64,000 nt of DNA from Sinomonas mesophila (GTDB taxonomy: Bacteria; Actinomycetota; Actinomycetes; Actinomycetales; Micrococcaceae). Positions 25,301 to 33,343 of the stretch are shown here, piece after piece. The stretch covers positions 1 to 64,000 of the forward strand of contig NZ_MTIC01000023.1 of the NCBI RefSeq assembly GCF_001999765.1. Reading direction: 5' to 3'. Below the pieces are notes generated by a model, which was given only the letters and a program-made list of their open reading frames with translations, searched no databases and was not told the origin of the DNA. The position numbers were made by a program, and so were the translations under genes. The number at the start of each line of letters is the position of its first letter. Within the stretch, counting starts at the first letter, position 1.

Positions 25301-25363
25301 CAACGCCGCATCGCAACACGCTGTTATGGCGCTGCCATAACAGCGTGTTGCGATGCGGCGTTG
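25301..25363. repeat. Perfect palindrome with 30-bp arms
   Basis: Bases 25301-25330 are exactly complementary, in reverse, to 25334-25363, with a three-base GCT spacer. The arm ends with CTGTTATGGC. Flanking pyrimidine-rich (CCTCCCTCC) and purine-rich (GGGGGGAGGG) stretches could extend the hairpin with internal mismatches. It starts 23 bp after the sdaA stop and ends about 98 bp before the next start on the same strand. It may act as a terminator, yet it lacks a T-run and is longer than the other terminators here. Confidence 0.85.
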
Positions 25364-25460
25364 TGTGTGTGGGGGGAGGGCTTTCAGCCGGCGCACAGGG
25401 GACGCCCAGCGGCGGCTGACGCTCCTTCTCTAGGGTTGTGGTCAACCCCAGGAGGTCCCC

Positions 25461-26156
25461 ATGTCCTACCCTTCGCCCCGCCAGCCCGGTTCCCTGGGCG
25501 GCGCGCCCATGAGAATCGTCCTGGCCGGCGTCGACGGCTCCGGCAAGTCGACGGCGGCGCGCGCCCTCGCCGACGCCTTCGCCGCGCGGGGCATCGAGAG
25601 CGAGCTGCTCGCCGCCCCCGGAGGCCGGCGCAGGCTCGACACGCTCGCCCGCCGCGCCGGCACGACGGCGATTCGCGTCCTCGGCGCGCGGGGACTGAGC
25701 CTCCTCGAAGCGGGCGTGCGGGCCGCGAATCTCCTGCGCGGCGAGCGGCGGCTCGCCTCGCGTGCCCGGCCGCCCGCCGTCGTCGTCCACGACCGCCACG
25801 CCGTGTGCCAGCTCGCGCTCGACGCCGCGCGGGGCGTCGCGACGCCCCGCTGGTTCAGCCGGCTCGCGGACAGGCTGCCGCCGGCGGACCTCGTCGTGTA
25901 CCTCGACGTGCCGCCAGCCCTCGCCGCCGAGCGTGTGCGCCGGCGCGGGACCGACGTCGAGACGGAGGCTGATCTCGCGGCCTTCGACGCCGCCTACCGC
26001 TCCCTCGGCGCGTTCCCCGGATTCCTGCGCGTGGACGCCTCGGGCACCGAGGAGGAGGCGGCAGCCCGCGTGCTCGCGGCGGTCGACGGCGCGCTGGGCG
26101 CCGCGGTCTCCGGCTCACCCGCGCGGGAACCGCGGGGCGGTAGAGCTCTCTCCTAG
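25461..26156 (+). CDS. Thymidylate kinase-like P-loop protein
   Basis: This 231-aa protein has a P-loop GVDGSGKST at about residues 23-31 and resembles the dTMP kinase-like group of small-molecule kinases. VVVHDRHAVCQLALDAARG could be the DRxx-type acid/base region, and VVYLDVPPALAAERVRRRGTDVETE matches the Walker-B-like strand plus lid arginines of nucleotide kinases. It lacks the full dTMP-specific signature, so the phosphate acceptor is unknown; it is not obviously the housekeeping Tmk. The ATG has CAGGAGG upstream. Its stop overlaps the convergent HAD gene by four bases. Confidence 0.7.
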   Translation: MSYPSPRQPGSLGGAPMRIVLAGVDGSGKSTAARALADAFAARGIESELLAAPGGRRRLDTLARRAGTTAIRVLGARGLSLLEAGVRAANLLRGERRLASRARPPAVVVHDRHAVCQLALDAARGVATPRWFSRLADRLPPADLVVYLDVPPALAAERVRRRGTDVETEADLAAFDAAYRSLGAFPGFLRVDASGTEEEAAARVLAAVDGALGAAVSGSPAREPRGGRALS

Positions 26157-26842
26157 GAGGCGTCGGGCCGCGGCAGGCCGAAGAGGACGGGAAGATCGGC
26201 GATGTCGGTGATGCGCTCGTAGCCGAGCCAGTGCTCGTCGTGCTCGAAGCCGCGGTCCACGTACACCTTCTTCTCGATCCCCATGACGGCCGCGGAGCGC
26301 AGGTCGTACATCGGGCTCGCGGAGACGTGGACGAGCTCGTCCGGGGTCACCCCGAGCTTCTCGAACAGGTAGTCGAACGCGGCGAGGCGCGGCTTGTAGC
26401 AGCCCATCTGCTCGGCCGTGATGATGACCTCGAACGGGGCCTTGAGCTTCTCTGCGAGGCGCTCGGCCTGCGCGGTGTCGCTGTTGGTGATGATGACCAG
26501 CGGGACGGCCTCGGCCAGGCGGTTCAGCGCCGCCGTGACGCCGGGGTACGGGCCGAAGGTGGGGATCCGGTCGTACACCTCGCGTGCCTCGTCCGCGCGG
26601 AACTCGAGGCCGACCTTGCGCGAGGCGCGCTCCATGGAGTTGGCGACGATCTGGTGGAAGGGCTTGTACGCGCCCATGCACTCGTCGATCCGGTACGCCT
26701 TGCAGATCCGCAGGTACTCATCGGCGACCTCCGCAGGGAGCCGGTCGCCGAGGACGTCACGCATCGTGTCGTTGATCGCGAACTTGATGAGCGTTCCGTT
26801 CATGTCGAACGTGACGAACTTCGGCAGGGTGTCGAATGCCAT
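26153..26842 (-). CDS. HAD hydrolase (haloacid dehalogenase type II-like)
   Basis: This 229-aa protein belongs to the HAD superfamily. Motif I is VTFDMNGTLIKF, with the nucleophile Asp followed by MNG. Motif II is VIITNSD, motif III includes the Lys in GCYKPRLAAFDYLF, and motif IV is HVSASPMYDLRSAAVMG. The cap region with DECMGAYKPFHQIV fits the type II haloacid dehalogenase group, which hydrolyses 2-haloacids or related small acids; a phosphatase role is also possible. The ATG at 26842 has AGGAG at good spacing. A promoter and a GntR-type palindrome lie upstream, so expression may be substrate-controlled. Confidence 0.82.
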   Translation of the reverse strand: MAFDTLPKFVTFDMNGTLIKFAINDTMRDVLGDRLPAEVADEYLRICKAYRIDECMGAYKPFHQIVANSMERASRKVGLEFRADEAREVYDRIPTFGPYPGVTAALNRLAEAVPLVIITNSDTAQAERLAEKLKAPFEVIITAEQMGCYKPRLAAFDYLFEKLGVTPDELVHVSASPMYDLRSAAVMGIEKKVYVDRGFEHDEHWLGYERITDIADLPVLFGLPRPDAS

Positions 26843-26880
26843 GGTCTTCTCCTCGGTGCCGGGCACGAGCGCGGTTGTCG

Positions 26881-26894
26881 ATTGTCGACGACAT
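26881..26894 (-). promoter_or_regulatory. Possible GntR/FadR-type operator
   Basis: The sequence ATTGTCGACGACAT is an imperfect palindrome resembling ATTGTCGACAAT-like sites used by FadR-subfamily GntR repressors. It overlaps the likely transcription start of the HAD gene, just downstream of its -10 box, as expected for a repressor site. No GntR gene is in the window. Confidence 0.35.
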
Positions 26895-26909
26895 TTTTTA
26901 TGCGTCTTG

Positions 26910-26938
26910 AATGTATAACGGTCCGAAGGGTCCGTCAA
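26910..26938 (-). promoter_or_regulatory. Promoter of the HAD hydrolase gene
   Basis: On the minus strand TTGACG (26938-26933) and TACATT (26915-26910) are separated by 17 bases, a good sigma-70-type match. The start of transcription would be near 26903, about 60 nt before the ATG. Confidence 0.6.
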
Positions 26939-26972
26939 GGGGCCTGGTGAGATTGGTTCGCAGGAGCGGGGC

Positions 26973-26995
26973 GGGCAGGCCTGCGAAGCCTGCCC
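26973..26995 (-). terminator. Hairpin after the DJ-1/PfpI-like gene
   Basis: GGGCAGGC / GCCTGCCC arms with a seven-base loop touch the stop codon of the minus-strand gene. It is a plausible intrinsic terminator without a strong T-run. Confidence 0.45.
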
Positions 26996-27549
26996 TAGCC
27001 GTGCCGGCCCTCAGCGATCTCCTCGATCATCGCGCGGCAGAACGCCTCGAGGTCGCGGGGCCTGCGGGAGGTCGTGAGGCCGCGGTCGGTCACGACCTCC
27101 TGGTCCACCCACTCGGCCCCGGCATTGCGCAGGTCGCTCTCGAGGGAGGGGTACGAGGTCATGGTGCGGCCACGGACCGCGTCGGCCTCGATGAGGATCC
27201 ACGGGCCGTGGCAGATGGCCGCGACCGGCTTCCCGGCCTCCACGAAGGACTTCACGAGGGCCACGCCCTCCTTCTCGAGCCGCATCCTGTCCGCGTTGAG
27301 CGTGCCGCCCGGCAGGACGAGCGCGTCGAAGTCGTCCGCGCTCGCGGCGGAGAGGGGGACGTCGACCGGGAACGACTCGCCGTGCTCCCAGTCGCCCTTC
27401 ATGGCCGTGACGTGTCCCTCCTCGGGGGAGACCAGGACGGGCTGCCCTCCGGCCCGCTCGACCGCCTTCCACGGCTCCGTGAGCTCGGCCTGCTCGACGC
27501 CCCTGCGCGCGAGGAACGCGACCTTCTTGCCAGTGATGTTGTGTGCCAT
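26995..27549 (-). CDS. DJ-1/PfpI family protein (class I glutamine amidotransferase-like)
   Basis: This 184-aa protein matches the PfpI/YhbO/DJ-1 group, whose members act in stress defence as putative proteases or glyoxalase/deglycase-type enzymes. The nucleophile elbow is AICHGPWILIEA with the reactive Cys followed by His, a conserved Glu lies in SPEEGHV, and FDALVLPGGTLNADRMR is another family landmark. VRGRTMTSYPSLESDLRNAGA and the end VTDRGLTTSRRPRDLEAFC agree with the PfpI profile. The ATG at 27549 follows GGAGGG directly; a longer in-frame reading to 27582 is less likely. It is divergent from femX. Confidence 0.85.
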   Translation of the reverse strand: MAHNITGKKVAFLARRGVEQAELTEPWKAVERAGGQPVLVSPEEGHVTAMKGDWEHGESFPVDVPLSAASADDFDALVLPGGTLNADRMRLEKEGVALVKSFVEAGKPVAAICHGPWILIEADAVRGRTMTSYPSLESDLRNAGAEWVDQEVVTDRGLTTSRRPRDLEAFCRAMIEEIAEGRHG

Positions 27550-27675
27550 GCCCTCCGCTTTCCCTTCTCTGGCCGGACCCAAACCGACCCGCGTCCCGGC
27601 ACCGGCGAGTGGGGCGGGCGCCGGTCGCAGACTGGCTAGACTGGCAAGGGCCCGCAGTCAGACCGAAGGGATCCC

Positions 27676-28794
27676 GTGCCCGTGACCACCCTCTCCGCCA
27701 GCCTCAATGCACGCTTCGCGAGCGAGTCCGAGATCGAGAACTGGGACAAGCACGTCACGGCCAACCCCAACGGTGGCAATCTCCTGCAGTCCGCGGCCTT
27801 CGCGGCGGTCAAACGGAACTTCGGCTGGGATATCCGTCACCTCGTGCTCGAGCCGACCGGCGGCGCCGGAGGGGAAGCCGCACAGCCGAGCTACAACCTC
27901 GTGCTCGAGAAGTCCTTCCCACTCCTGGGTCGCTTCTGGTACCTCATCAAGGGCCCCGACGTCGCCTCCGTCGAGGACATCCCCGCGGCCCTCGACGCCG
28001 TCCGCGACCTCGTGCGCCGGGAGCGCCTCGGCGTGTTCGCGGTCAAGATCGAGCCGGACATCGTGGACTCGGAGGAGGCCCGTGCCGTCCTCGCGCGAGC
28101 CGGCCTGGTCAAGGTCCCCAACCTCCAGCCGAACGACTCGACGGCGGTCCTGGACATCGGCTCCGAGCCCCACCTCGTGCTCAAGAGCATCTCCTCGCGC
28201 GGGCGCAACGCCGTGCGCCGCGCCGAGCGCGAGGGCGTGGAGGTCGTCGAGGCCGAACCCACCGCCGCGAACTACCGGACCATGCACGAGCTCATGACCG
28301 GTACCCTGACCACCAAGTCCCGCACGGGCGCACAGGTGCGCGGCTTGGACTACTACCGCCAGTTCTGGACCGAGTTCACCTCGCGCGGCCAGGGCCGGCT
28401 GTACTTCGTCTACGAGAACGGCCGCCCGTCCGTGGGAGCGTTCGTCATCAACTATGGCCGCAAGGGTACGTACAAGGACGGGGGCTCGCTGCAGAACCGC
28501 TCGCAGTACGGCGACTCGCACCTCGTCCAGTGGCGCGCCATCAACGACGTCAAGGCCCTCGGCTGCACCGAGTACGACTTCTGCGGCACCCCGCCCGCCG
28601 CGCAGGTGAAGGACAAGGAGCACCCGTTCCACGGCCTGGGCCTGTTCAAGACCTCGTTCTCGAAGACCGTCACGGACTTCGTGGGCTGCTGGGACTTCGT
28701 CATCGACCCGGCGCGGTACAGGGCCTGGTCCCTCGCTGGCGAGCGGATCGCCCGCCAGCTGTACACGCGCCGCACCGGCCAGCAGTTCTACTGA
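27676..28794 (+). CDS. FemAB/FemX-type peptidoglycan bridge aminoacyltransferase
   Basis: This 372-aa protein resembles FemABX transferases, which add amino acids from aminoacyl-tRNA to the peptidoglycan side chain at the cytoplasmic membrane. Two GNAT-like domains can be seen, the first ending with VFAVKIEPDIVDSEEARAVL and a KSISSRGRNAVRRAEREGVE segment typical of the family, the second with YYRQFWTEFTSRGQGRLYF and YDFCGTPP. Length is close to the family average. The GTG at 27676 is preceded by GAAGGGA. Micrococcaceae carry interpeptide bridges, so a bridge role fits. Confidence 0.85.
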   Translation: MPVTTLSASLNARFASESEIENWDKHVTANPNGGNLLQSAAFAAVKRNFGWDIRHLVLEPTGGAGGEAAQPSYNLVLEKSFPLLGRFWYLIKGPDVASVEDIPAALDAVRDLVRRERLGVFAVKIEPDIVDSEEARAVLARAGLVKVPNLQPNDSTAVLDIGSEPHLVLKSISSRGRNAVRRAEREGVEVVEAEPTAANYRTMHELMTGTLTTKSRTGAQVRGLDYYRQFWTEFTSRGQGRLYFVYENGRPSVGAFVINYGRKGTYKDGGSLQNRSQYGDSHLVQWRAINDVKALGCTEYDFCGTPPAAQVKDKEHPFHGLGLFKTSFSKTVTDFVGCWDFVIDPARYRAWSLAGERIARQLYTRRTGQQFY

Positions 28795-28821
28795 GGCCTC
28801 GCACGAAACGGACACGGGCCC

Positions 28822-30423
28822 ATGGCTGAGACGGAGCACACCGACCGCTCCGGCGGGGACATCCCGGCCGGGGCCATCCCCAAGATCACCCCGGTCGCCT
28901 TCACCGACGTGCCCGCCGCGCCCGCTGCCGCCGAGCCGGTGCCGGCGCCCCTGACCTCACCGGTGCCAGAGGTGGCCGGACCCGCGACCCCGGGGGAGCC
29001 GATCACCGCCTCGCAGGTCCGCGCCAACGCCGCCGCCAAACGGGTCTTGGCCCGGCTCGTGCGCGGCGAGAACCCGCCCACGGCGCCGCTGAGCATCGTG
29101 GACCGCCTCGCTGGCAGCCCCTACGCGAATCTCACGATCCGGCAGGGCGCCGACGACTCGGCCCGCCGGACCCTGGACTTCGTGCTCAAGCTCGCCGAGA
29201 CGATGTTCCGCTACGGCGCCGGCGCGCTCGAGGTCGAGACGTCGATCATCGCCGTCACGGCCGCGTTCGGGCTCCAGCATGTCGAGGTTGACATCACGAA
29301 CCAGTCCGTGGCGATCAACTACGCGCCCCAGGACGGGACTCCCATCAACCTCCTGCGCGTCGTGCGCTCGTGGACGTCCAACTACGCTGGCCTGACCCTC
29401 GTGCACCAGCTCGTGAGCGAGATTGCCTCCGGCGGCGTGGGCCGGGACGAGGCGATGCGCCGCCTCCAGGGCATCACGCGGCGCGCCAAGCCGTTCCCCA
29501 AGTGGTCCGTCACGGCCGCCTTCGGCGTGTTCGCCGCCGTGTTCGTGGCCGTGCTCGGCGGCGGGCAGCTCGCCTCGCTCATCGCGTTCGGCTCGAACCT
29601 GCTCATCTCGCTCGTCGCGCGGGTCTTCGGCCGCTGGCGCGTCCCGGACTTCTTCACGACGCTCGCGAGCTCGTTCCTCGTCACGATCATCGCGCTGCTG
29701 CTGTACTGGGCCCAGCTGCCCATCGCGCCGGCGATCGTCGTCGTGGGCGGCATCCTGCTGCTCCTGCCGACGGCGCGGCTCGTCTCCGCGACGCAGGATG
29801 CCATCAACGGCTTCCCCGTGACCGCCGCCGGCCGGTTCCTCTCGGCGTTCCTGACGTTCGCCGCCGTCGTGGGAGGCATCGCGGTCGCGTCCGCGGCGGG
29901 CGAGCTGCTCGGCGTCGAGCGCATCGACGTCACCGAGACGTTCCCGGCCGCCTACCCGTACGTGGTCCAAGTGCTGCTCATCGCGACCGCCGTCGCGGCG
30001 ATCGCCGTCACGGAGCAGACCTCGCGACGGCTCGTGCTGCCGACGGCGGGCGTCGGCGTGGCCGGGTACCTCGCCCTCACGGCGGTGGGGCTGCTCGGGG
30101 CGGGGGACAGCATCGCCCCGGCCGCGAGCGCCGTCGTCATGGGATTCCTGGCACGGATCGTGGCACTGCGGCTCGGGGCGCCGCAACTCGTCGTCGCCGT
30201 GCCCGCCGCGCTCATCCTCCTGCCCGGTCTGACGATCTTCCGGTCCATGTACGTCGCGAGCGTCGACGCCGCGCAGATCGTCACCGGGGCGGGCGGGATG
30301 CTCACCGCCATGGCGATCATCCTCGGCGCCGCTGGCGGGATCGTGCTCGGGGACAACCTCGCCCGGCCCTTCACGCGCAATGTCGCGGCGCTCGAGCAGC
30401 GCCGGAGGTCCCGCCGCCGCTGA
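28822..30423 (+). CDS. Threonine/serine exporter (ThrE) family membrane protein
   Basis: This 533-aa protein belongs to the ThrE family of amino-acid exporters. The N-terminal 100 residues are hydrophilic and Pro/Ala-rich. The next part (AETMFRYGAGALEVETSIIAVTAAFGLQ, then TNQSVAINY) is the ThrE-specific cytoplasmic domain. From about residue 230 there are roughly ten hydrophobic helices, ending in a basic tail (EQRRRSRRR). It lies 27 bp after femX on the same strand. Export of threonine or serine is inferred from the family; proximity to the serine pathway is suggestive only. Confidence 0.88.
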   Translation: MAETEHTDRSGGDIPAGAIPKITPVAFTDVPAAPAAAEPVPAPLTSPVPEVAGPATPGEPITASQVRANAAAKRVLARLVRGENPPTAPLSIVDRLAGSPYANLTIRQGADDSARRTLDFVLKLAETMFRYGAGALEVETSIIAVTAAFGLQHVEVDITNQSVAINYAPQDGTPINLLRVVRSWTSNYAGLTLVHQLVSEIASGGVGRDEAMRRLQGITRRAKPFPKWSVTAAFGVFAAVFVAVLGGGQLASLIAFGSNLLISLVARVFGRWRVPDFFTTLASSFLVTIIALLLYWAQLPIAPAIVVVGGILLLLPTARLVSATQDAINGFPVTAAGRFLSAFLTFAAVVGGIAVASAAGELLGVERIDVTETFPAAYPYVVQVLLIATAVAAIAVTEQTSRRLVLPTAGVGVAGYLALTAVGLLGAGDSIAPAASAVVMGFLARIVALRLGAPQLVVAVPAALILLPGLTIFRSMYVASVDAAQIVTGAGGMLTAMAIILGAAGGIVLGDNLARPFTRNVAALEQRRRSRRR

Positions 30424-30461
30424 CGCCCTCACGTGCGGTCCGCGCCTCCGCCGTACAGGTT

Positions 30462-30544
30462 TCCCCAGCTTTGAGGCTACGAGCGCCCCGACACGCCGGA
30501 GAATGGGCCGACACGCCGCAGGTTGAAGGCCAAAGCCGGGGAGA
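30462..30544. repeat. Inverted repeat with internal direct repeat (convergent-gene terminator)
   Basis: Arms TCCCCAGCTTTGAGG (from 30462) and AGGCCAAAGCCGGGGA (to 30543) pair with a few mismatches. The loop holds two copies of CCGACACGCCG at 30488-30498 and 30508-30518, 20 bases apart. It separates the ThrE gene (+) from the siderophore-interacting protein gene (-) and could stop transcription from both sides. Confidence 0.55.
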
Positions 30545-30574
30545 TTCGCACGCCCCAGCGTCAGGCCCGGCCGC

Positions 30575-31453
30575 TCAGATCTGCCCGATGGGCAGCTTCT
30601 TCTCCGCCTGGAACTGGTCCTCGGCGCGGCCCAGGGCCCAGTAGCCCGAGAGGGAGAGCTTCTCGCGCGGGATCCCGCGCTCCTTGAAGATGGCCCGGAG
30701 CTCCTTCATGGCCCCCCGCTCGCCGTGCGCGAAGACGTTCGGCGTGCCGGGCAGCCACGTCGCTTCGGCCACGGCCTCCGCCAGCACGAGCGTCTCGCCG
30801 GCCGGGAAGCCCTCGCGCGAGAGCCATCGCACCTCAACGCCGGCGGGCGCCGAGATCTCGACGACGTCGTCGGCGGAGCCGATCTCGAGGAACGCGAGCC
30901 CCTTGGCGTCCTCGGGGAGCGCCTCGAGGGCCGCGGCGATCGCCGGCAGCGCGGCCTCGTCGCCGGCGAAGAGGTGCCATTCGGCGTCGGGATCGGGGGA
31001 GTAGGCCCCGCCGGGGCCCGCGCACACGATCCGGTCGCCTGGCTGCGCGGCGGCGGCCCACGGGCCGGCGAGCCCCTCGTCCCCATGGACGACGACGTCG
31101 AGGGCGAGCTCGCGGGCCTCGGGGTCGAACGAGCGCACCGTGTACGTCCGGATCACGGGCCACTGCTCGGGCGGCAGCTGCTCCTTGAGCGCGGGGAGGT
31201 CCACGGGGCCCTCGGGCCACGTCCCGCCGGGCAGCGCGGTGGGGAAGGACACCTTGACGTACTTGTCCGTGAAGCCGTTGTCGGCGAACGCGTCGAAGCC
31301 GGGACCGCCGGCCACGACGCGCACGAGGTGGGGGCTCAGCTGCTCGGTGCGGACGACGACGAGGTCGAGCGTCGGGCGCGCCTTCCTGGCCGGGGTGGAG
31401 GGGCCGGATTCGGCCGCGTCCTGTGGCACGGGGGTCTGGGCGGGCAGAGTCAT
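30575..31453 (-). CDS. Siderophore-interacting protein (FAD/NAD(P)H ferric-siderophore reductase)
   Basis: This 292-aa cytoplasmic protein matches the SIP/ViuB family, which reduces ferric siderophores to release iron. The FAD-binding region shows YTVRSFDPEARELALDVVVHGDEG and the loop GPAGxWA-like AGPWAAAAQPGD followed by GPGGAYSPDPDAEWHLFAGDEAALPAIAAALE. The C-terminal part holds VFAHGERGAMKELRAIF and the family end KLSLSGYWALGRAEDQF. The ATG at 31453 gives the usual length. Together with ideR in this window it points to active iron management, but no siderophore transporter is nearby. Confidence 0.9.
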   Translation of the reverse strand: MTLPAQTPVPQDAAESGPSTPARKARPTLDLVVVRTEQLSPHLVRVVAGGPGFDAFADNGFTDKYVKVSFPTALPGGTWPEGPVDLPALKEQLPPEQWPVIRTYTVRSFDPEARELALDVVVHGDEGLAGPWAAAAQPGDRIVCAGPGGAYSPDPDAEWHLFAGDEAALPAIAAALEALPEDAKGLAFLEIGSADDVVEISAPAGVEVRWLSREGFPAGETLVLAEAVAEATWLPGTPNVFAHGERGAMKELRAIFKERGIPREKLSLSGYWALGRAEDQFQAEKKLPIGQI

Positions 31454-31485
31454 GCGCCCCAGACTACCGGCTGGCCCGCCGGCCC

Positions 31486-32337
31486 TCAGGCCCAACGCAC
31501 GGGAGCGGCGCCCTGTGACGCGAGGAGCTCGTTGGCGCGGCTGAAGGGCCGCGAGCCGAAGAAGCCCCGGGACGCGCTCAGCGGCGAGGGGTGCGCGGAG
31601 GCGATGACCGGCGTCGTTCCCAGCAGGGGCCTCACGGACTGGGCGTCCTTGCCCCAGAGCACGGCGACGAGCGGGGCGCCGCGCGCGACGACGGCCCGCA
31701 CCGCCGCGTCGGTGACCTCCTCCCAGCCGAGCCGCCGGTGCGAGCCGGCCGCGCCGGCGCGCACGGACAGGACCCGGTTGAGCAGGAGGACGCCCTCGTC
31801 CGCCCACGGCGAGAGGTCGCCGTCGTGCGGCGGGGGGACACCCAGGTCCGCGGTGAGCTCGCGGTAGATGTTCGCGAGGCTGCGGGGGAGCGGGGCGACC
31901 GCGGCGTCGACCGCGAAGCTCAGCCCGATCGCGTGCCCAGGCGTGGGGTACGGATCCTGGCCGAGGAGCAGGACGCGCACCGCGGAGAGCGGCTGCTGGA
32001 AGGCCCGCAGGATCCGGCGGGGCGGGGGAAGCACGACGGCGCCGTCCCCGGCCTCCGCGGCGAGCGCGCCGAGTGAGCGCCGCAGGGCGGGCTCCGCGGG
32101 AGCGAGCGCGTGCACCCATTCAGAGTGCACAAGCTCCTCGAGGGGCGCGCCGGCCATGCCGCCCAGGTCCCGCGCGTCGGCCTCCGGGTCAGGCGGGATG
32201 TCGGATGCTGCGCCGGACGGGCGGGACGCCGCGGTGCCTGCCCTTGCAACGGGCAGGTCGAAGAGCGGCTCGGAGTCCATCACCGCACCCAGTCTGCCAG
32301 AGGAGGCCGGGGCCCCGGCGGCCGCGTCGAATGACAT
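31486..32337 (-). CDS. ung: Uracil-DNA glycosylase
   Basis: Ung removes uracil from DNA in base-excision repair. The 283-aa protein has the water-activating loop GQDPYPTPGHAIGLSF with D128, a NIYREL segment, LLLNRVLSVRAG, and the leucine/His loop SAHPSPLSASRGFFGS. The first 60 residues are an extra low-complexity extension, so the true start may be ATG 32280 (MDSEPLF) rather than 32337; the latter has GGAAGGA upstream and was kept. It is divergent from the DUF3263 gene. Confidence 0.95.
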   Translation of the reverse strand: MSFDAAAGAPASSGRLGAVMDSEPLFDLPVARAGTAASRPSGAASDIPPDPEADARDLGGMAGAPLEELVHSEWVHALAPAEPALRRSLGALAAEAGDGAVVLPPPRRILRAFQQPLSAVRVLLLGQDPYPTPGHAIGLSFAVDAAVAPLPRSLANIYRELTADLGVPPPHDGDLSPWADEGVLLLNRVLSVRAGAAGSHRRLGWEEVTDAAVRAVVARGAPLVAVLWGKDAQSVRPLLGTTPVIASAHPSPLSASRGFFGSRPFSRANELLASQGAAPVRWA

Positions 32338-32367
32338 GCCTGTAGTTCCTTCCCTAGACTGGAGGGC

Positions 32368-32679
32368 ATGTCGGCAGCAGCGCAGAAGACCCATGGGCTC
32401 GATCTTGGGGCGCAGGGTCGCCCCACCACGGGACTTTCGGAACGCGACGTGCAGATGCTCGCCCTCGAGCGCGGCTGGTGGAAATACGCCGGCGCCAAGG
32501 AGCAGGCCGTCCGCGAGCTCTTCGACCTTTCGGCGACGCACTACTACCAGCTTCTCAACGCGCTCATCGACACGGAGGCGGCACTGGCGCACGACCCGAT
32601 GCTCGTCAAGAGGCTGCGTAGACTGAGGACGTCGCGGCAGCGCGCGCGCACCGCCCGCCGTCTCGGCGGGGACGCCTGA
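32368..32679 (+). CDS. DUF3263 domain protein
   Basis: This 103-aa protein belongs to the DUF3263 family, a short actinobacterial protein of unknown function that probably binds DNA. The core is LSERDVQMLALERGWWKYAGAKEQAVRELFDLSATHYYQLLNALID, which looks like a helix-turn-helix in which SATHYYQLLN is the recognition helix, and the C-terminus is strongly basic (RLRRLRTSRQRARTARR). GGAGGG lies directly before the ATG at 32368. Confidence 0.85.
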   Translation: MSAAAQKTHGLDLGAQGRPTTGLSERDVQMLALERGWWKYAGAKEQAVRELFDLSATHYYQLLNALIDTEAALAHDPMLVKRLRRLRTSRQRARTARRLGGDA

Positions 32680-32724
32680 CGCTGCCCCTCCCAGCAGGCC
32701 GAGAACCGAGGACCCCACGCAGGC

Positions 32725-33342
32725 ATGAGCACCTACCTCCGCGACGAGTTCGATGCAGTCCCCGAGTCCCCGCGCCGCCAGGGCGTGCACCGCACCCGGT
32801 CAACGGAGCCTCGGCGCGGCCTGGGCTGGATCATCGCGGCCGGGATCGCCGCGCTGATCATCGGCGCGGCCGCATTCTTCCTCATGCCGCGCCTTGCCGA
32901 CACGTCCTCGATGGCCGGTGTCCCCTTGCCGTCGTCCGCCGCCCCGAGCGGGGCCCCGACGCCGAGCTCGACGGGGACGAGCGCCTCGCCGTCGGCCAGC
33001 CCGACGGAGGCGAGCCCCTCGCCGTCGGCCGCCGGTACGGCCACCGCGGCCTCGTCCGGCGGCGCCAACCGCGCCCTCGAGGTCGGTGTCTACAACTCGA
33101 CCGGCACTGCGGGCCTCGCCAGCCGGGTCGGCGACCAGGCCCGCGCGGCCGGCTGGGCCGTCACGTCCGTGGGGAACTGGAGCGGGGGGCCCGTGAACAC
33201 ATCGATCGTCTTCTACCGGAGCGCGGGGGACGCCGCCTCCGCCCAGGCGCTCGCGGCGGACCTCGGCATCCCGACCGTCCTCGAGGCGCCAGGCCTCGGC
33301 ATCCCGCTCGCCGCGGTGATCGGCCCCGGGTACGCCGGCTGA
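32725..33342 (+). CDS. LytR C-terminal domain membrane protein
   Basis: This 205-aa protein has one membrane helix at about residues 34-54 (WIIAAGIAALIIGAAAFFLM), a Pro/Ser/Thr/Ala-rich linker to about 110, and a C-terminal LytR_C domain (LEVGVYNSTGTAGLASRVGDQ, GWAVTSVGNW). LytR_C domains occur at the end of LytR-CpsA-Psr cell-wall glycopolymer ligases and also on their own. The lone form here probably sits on the outer face and contacts cell-wall polymers. It lies one base ahead of the next gene, so the two are likely an operon with DUF3263. Confidence 0.85.
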   Translation: MSTYLRDEFDAVPESPRRQGVHRTRSTEPRRGLGWIIAAGIAALIIGAAAFFLMPRLADTSSMAGVPLPSSAAPSGAPTPSSTGTSASPSASPTEASPSPSAAGTATAASSGGANRALEVGVYNSTGTAGLASRVGDQARAAGWAVTSVGNWSGGPVNTSIVFYRSAGDAASAQALAADLGIPTVLEAPGLGIPLAAVIGPGYAG

Positions 33343-33343
33343 C

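Noticed and set aside
31454-31485. Terminator between ung and the siderophore-interacting protein gene
   Set aside because: Only short GC-rich self-complementarity is present; it is too weak to call.
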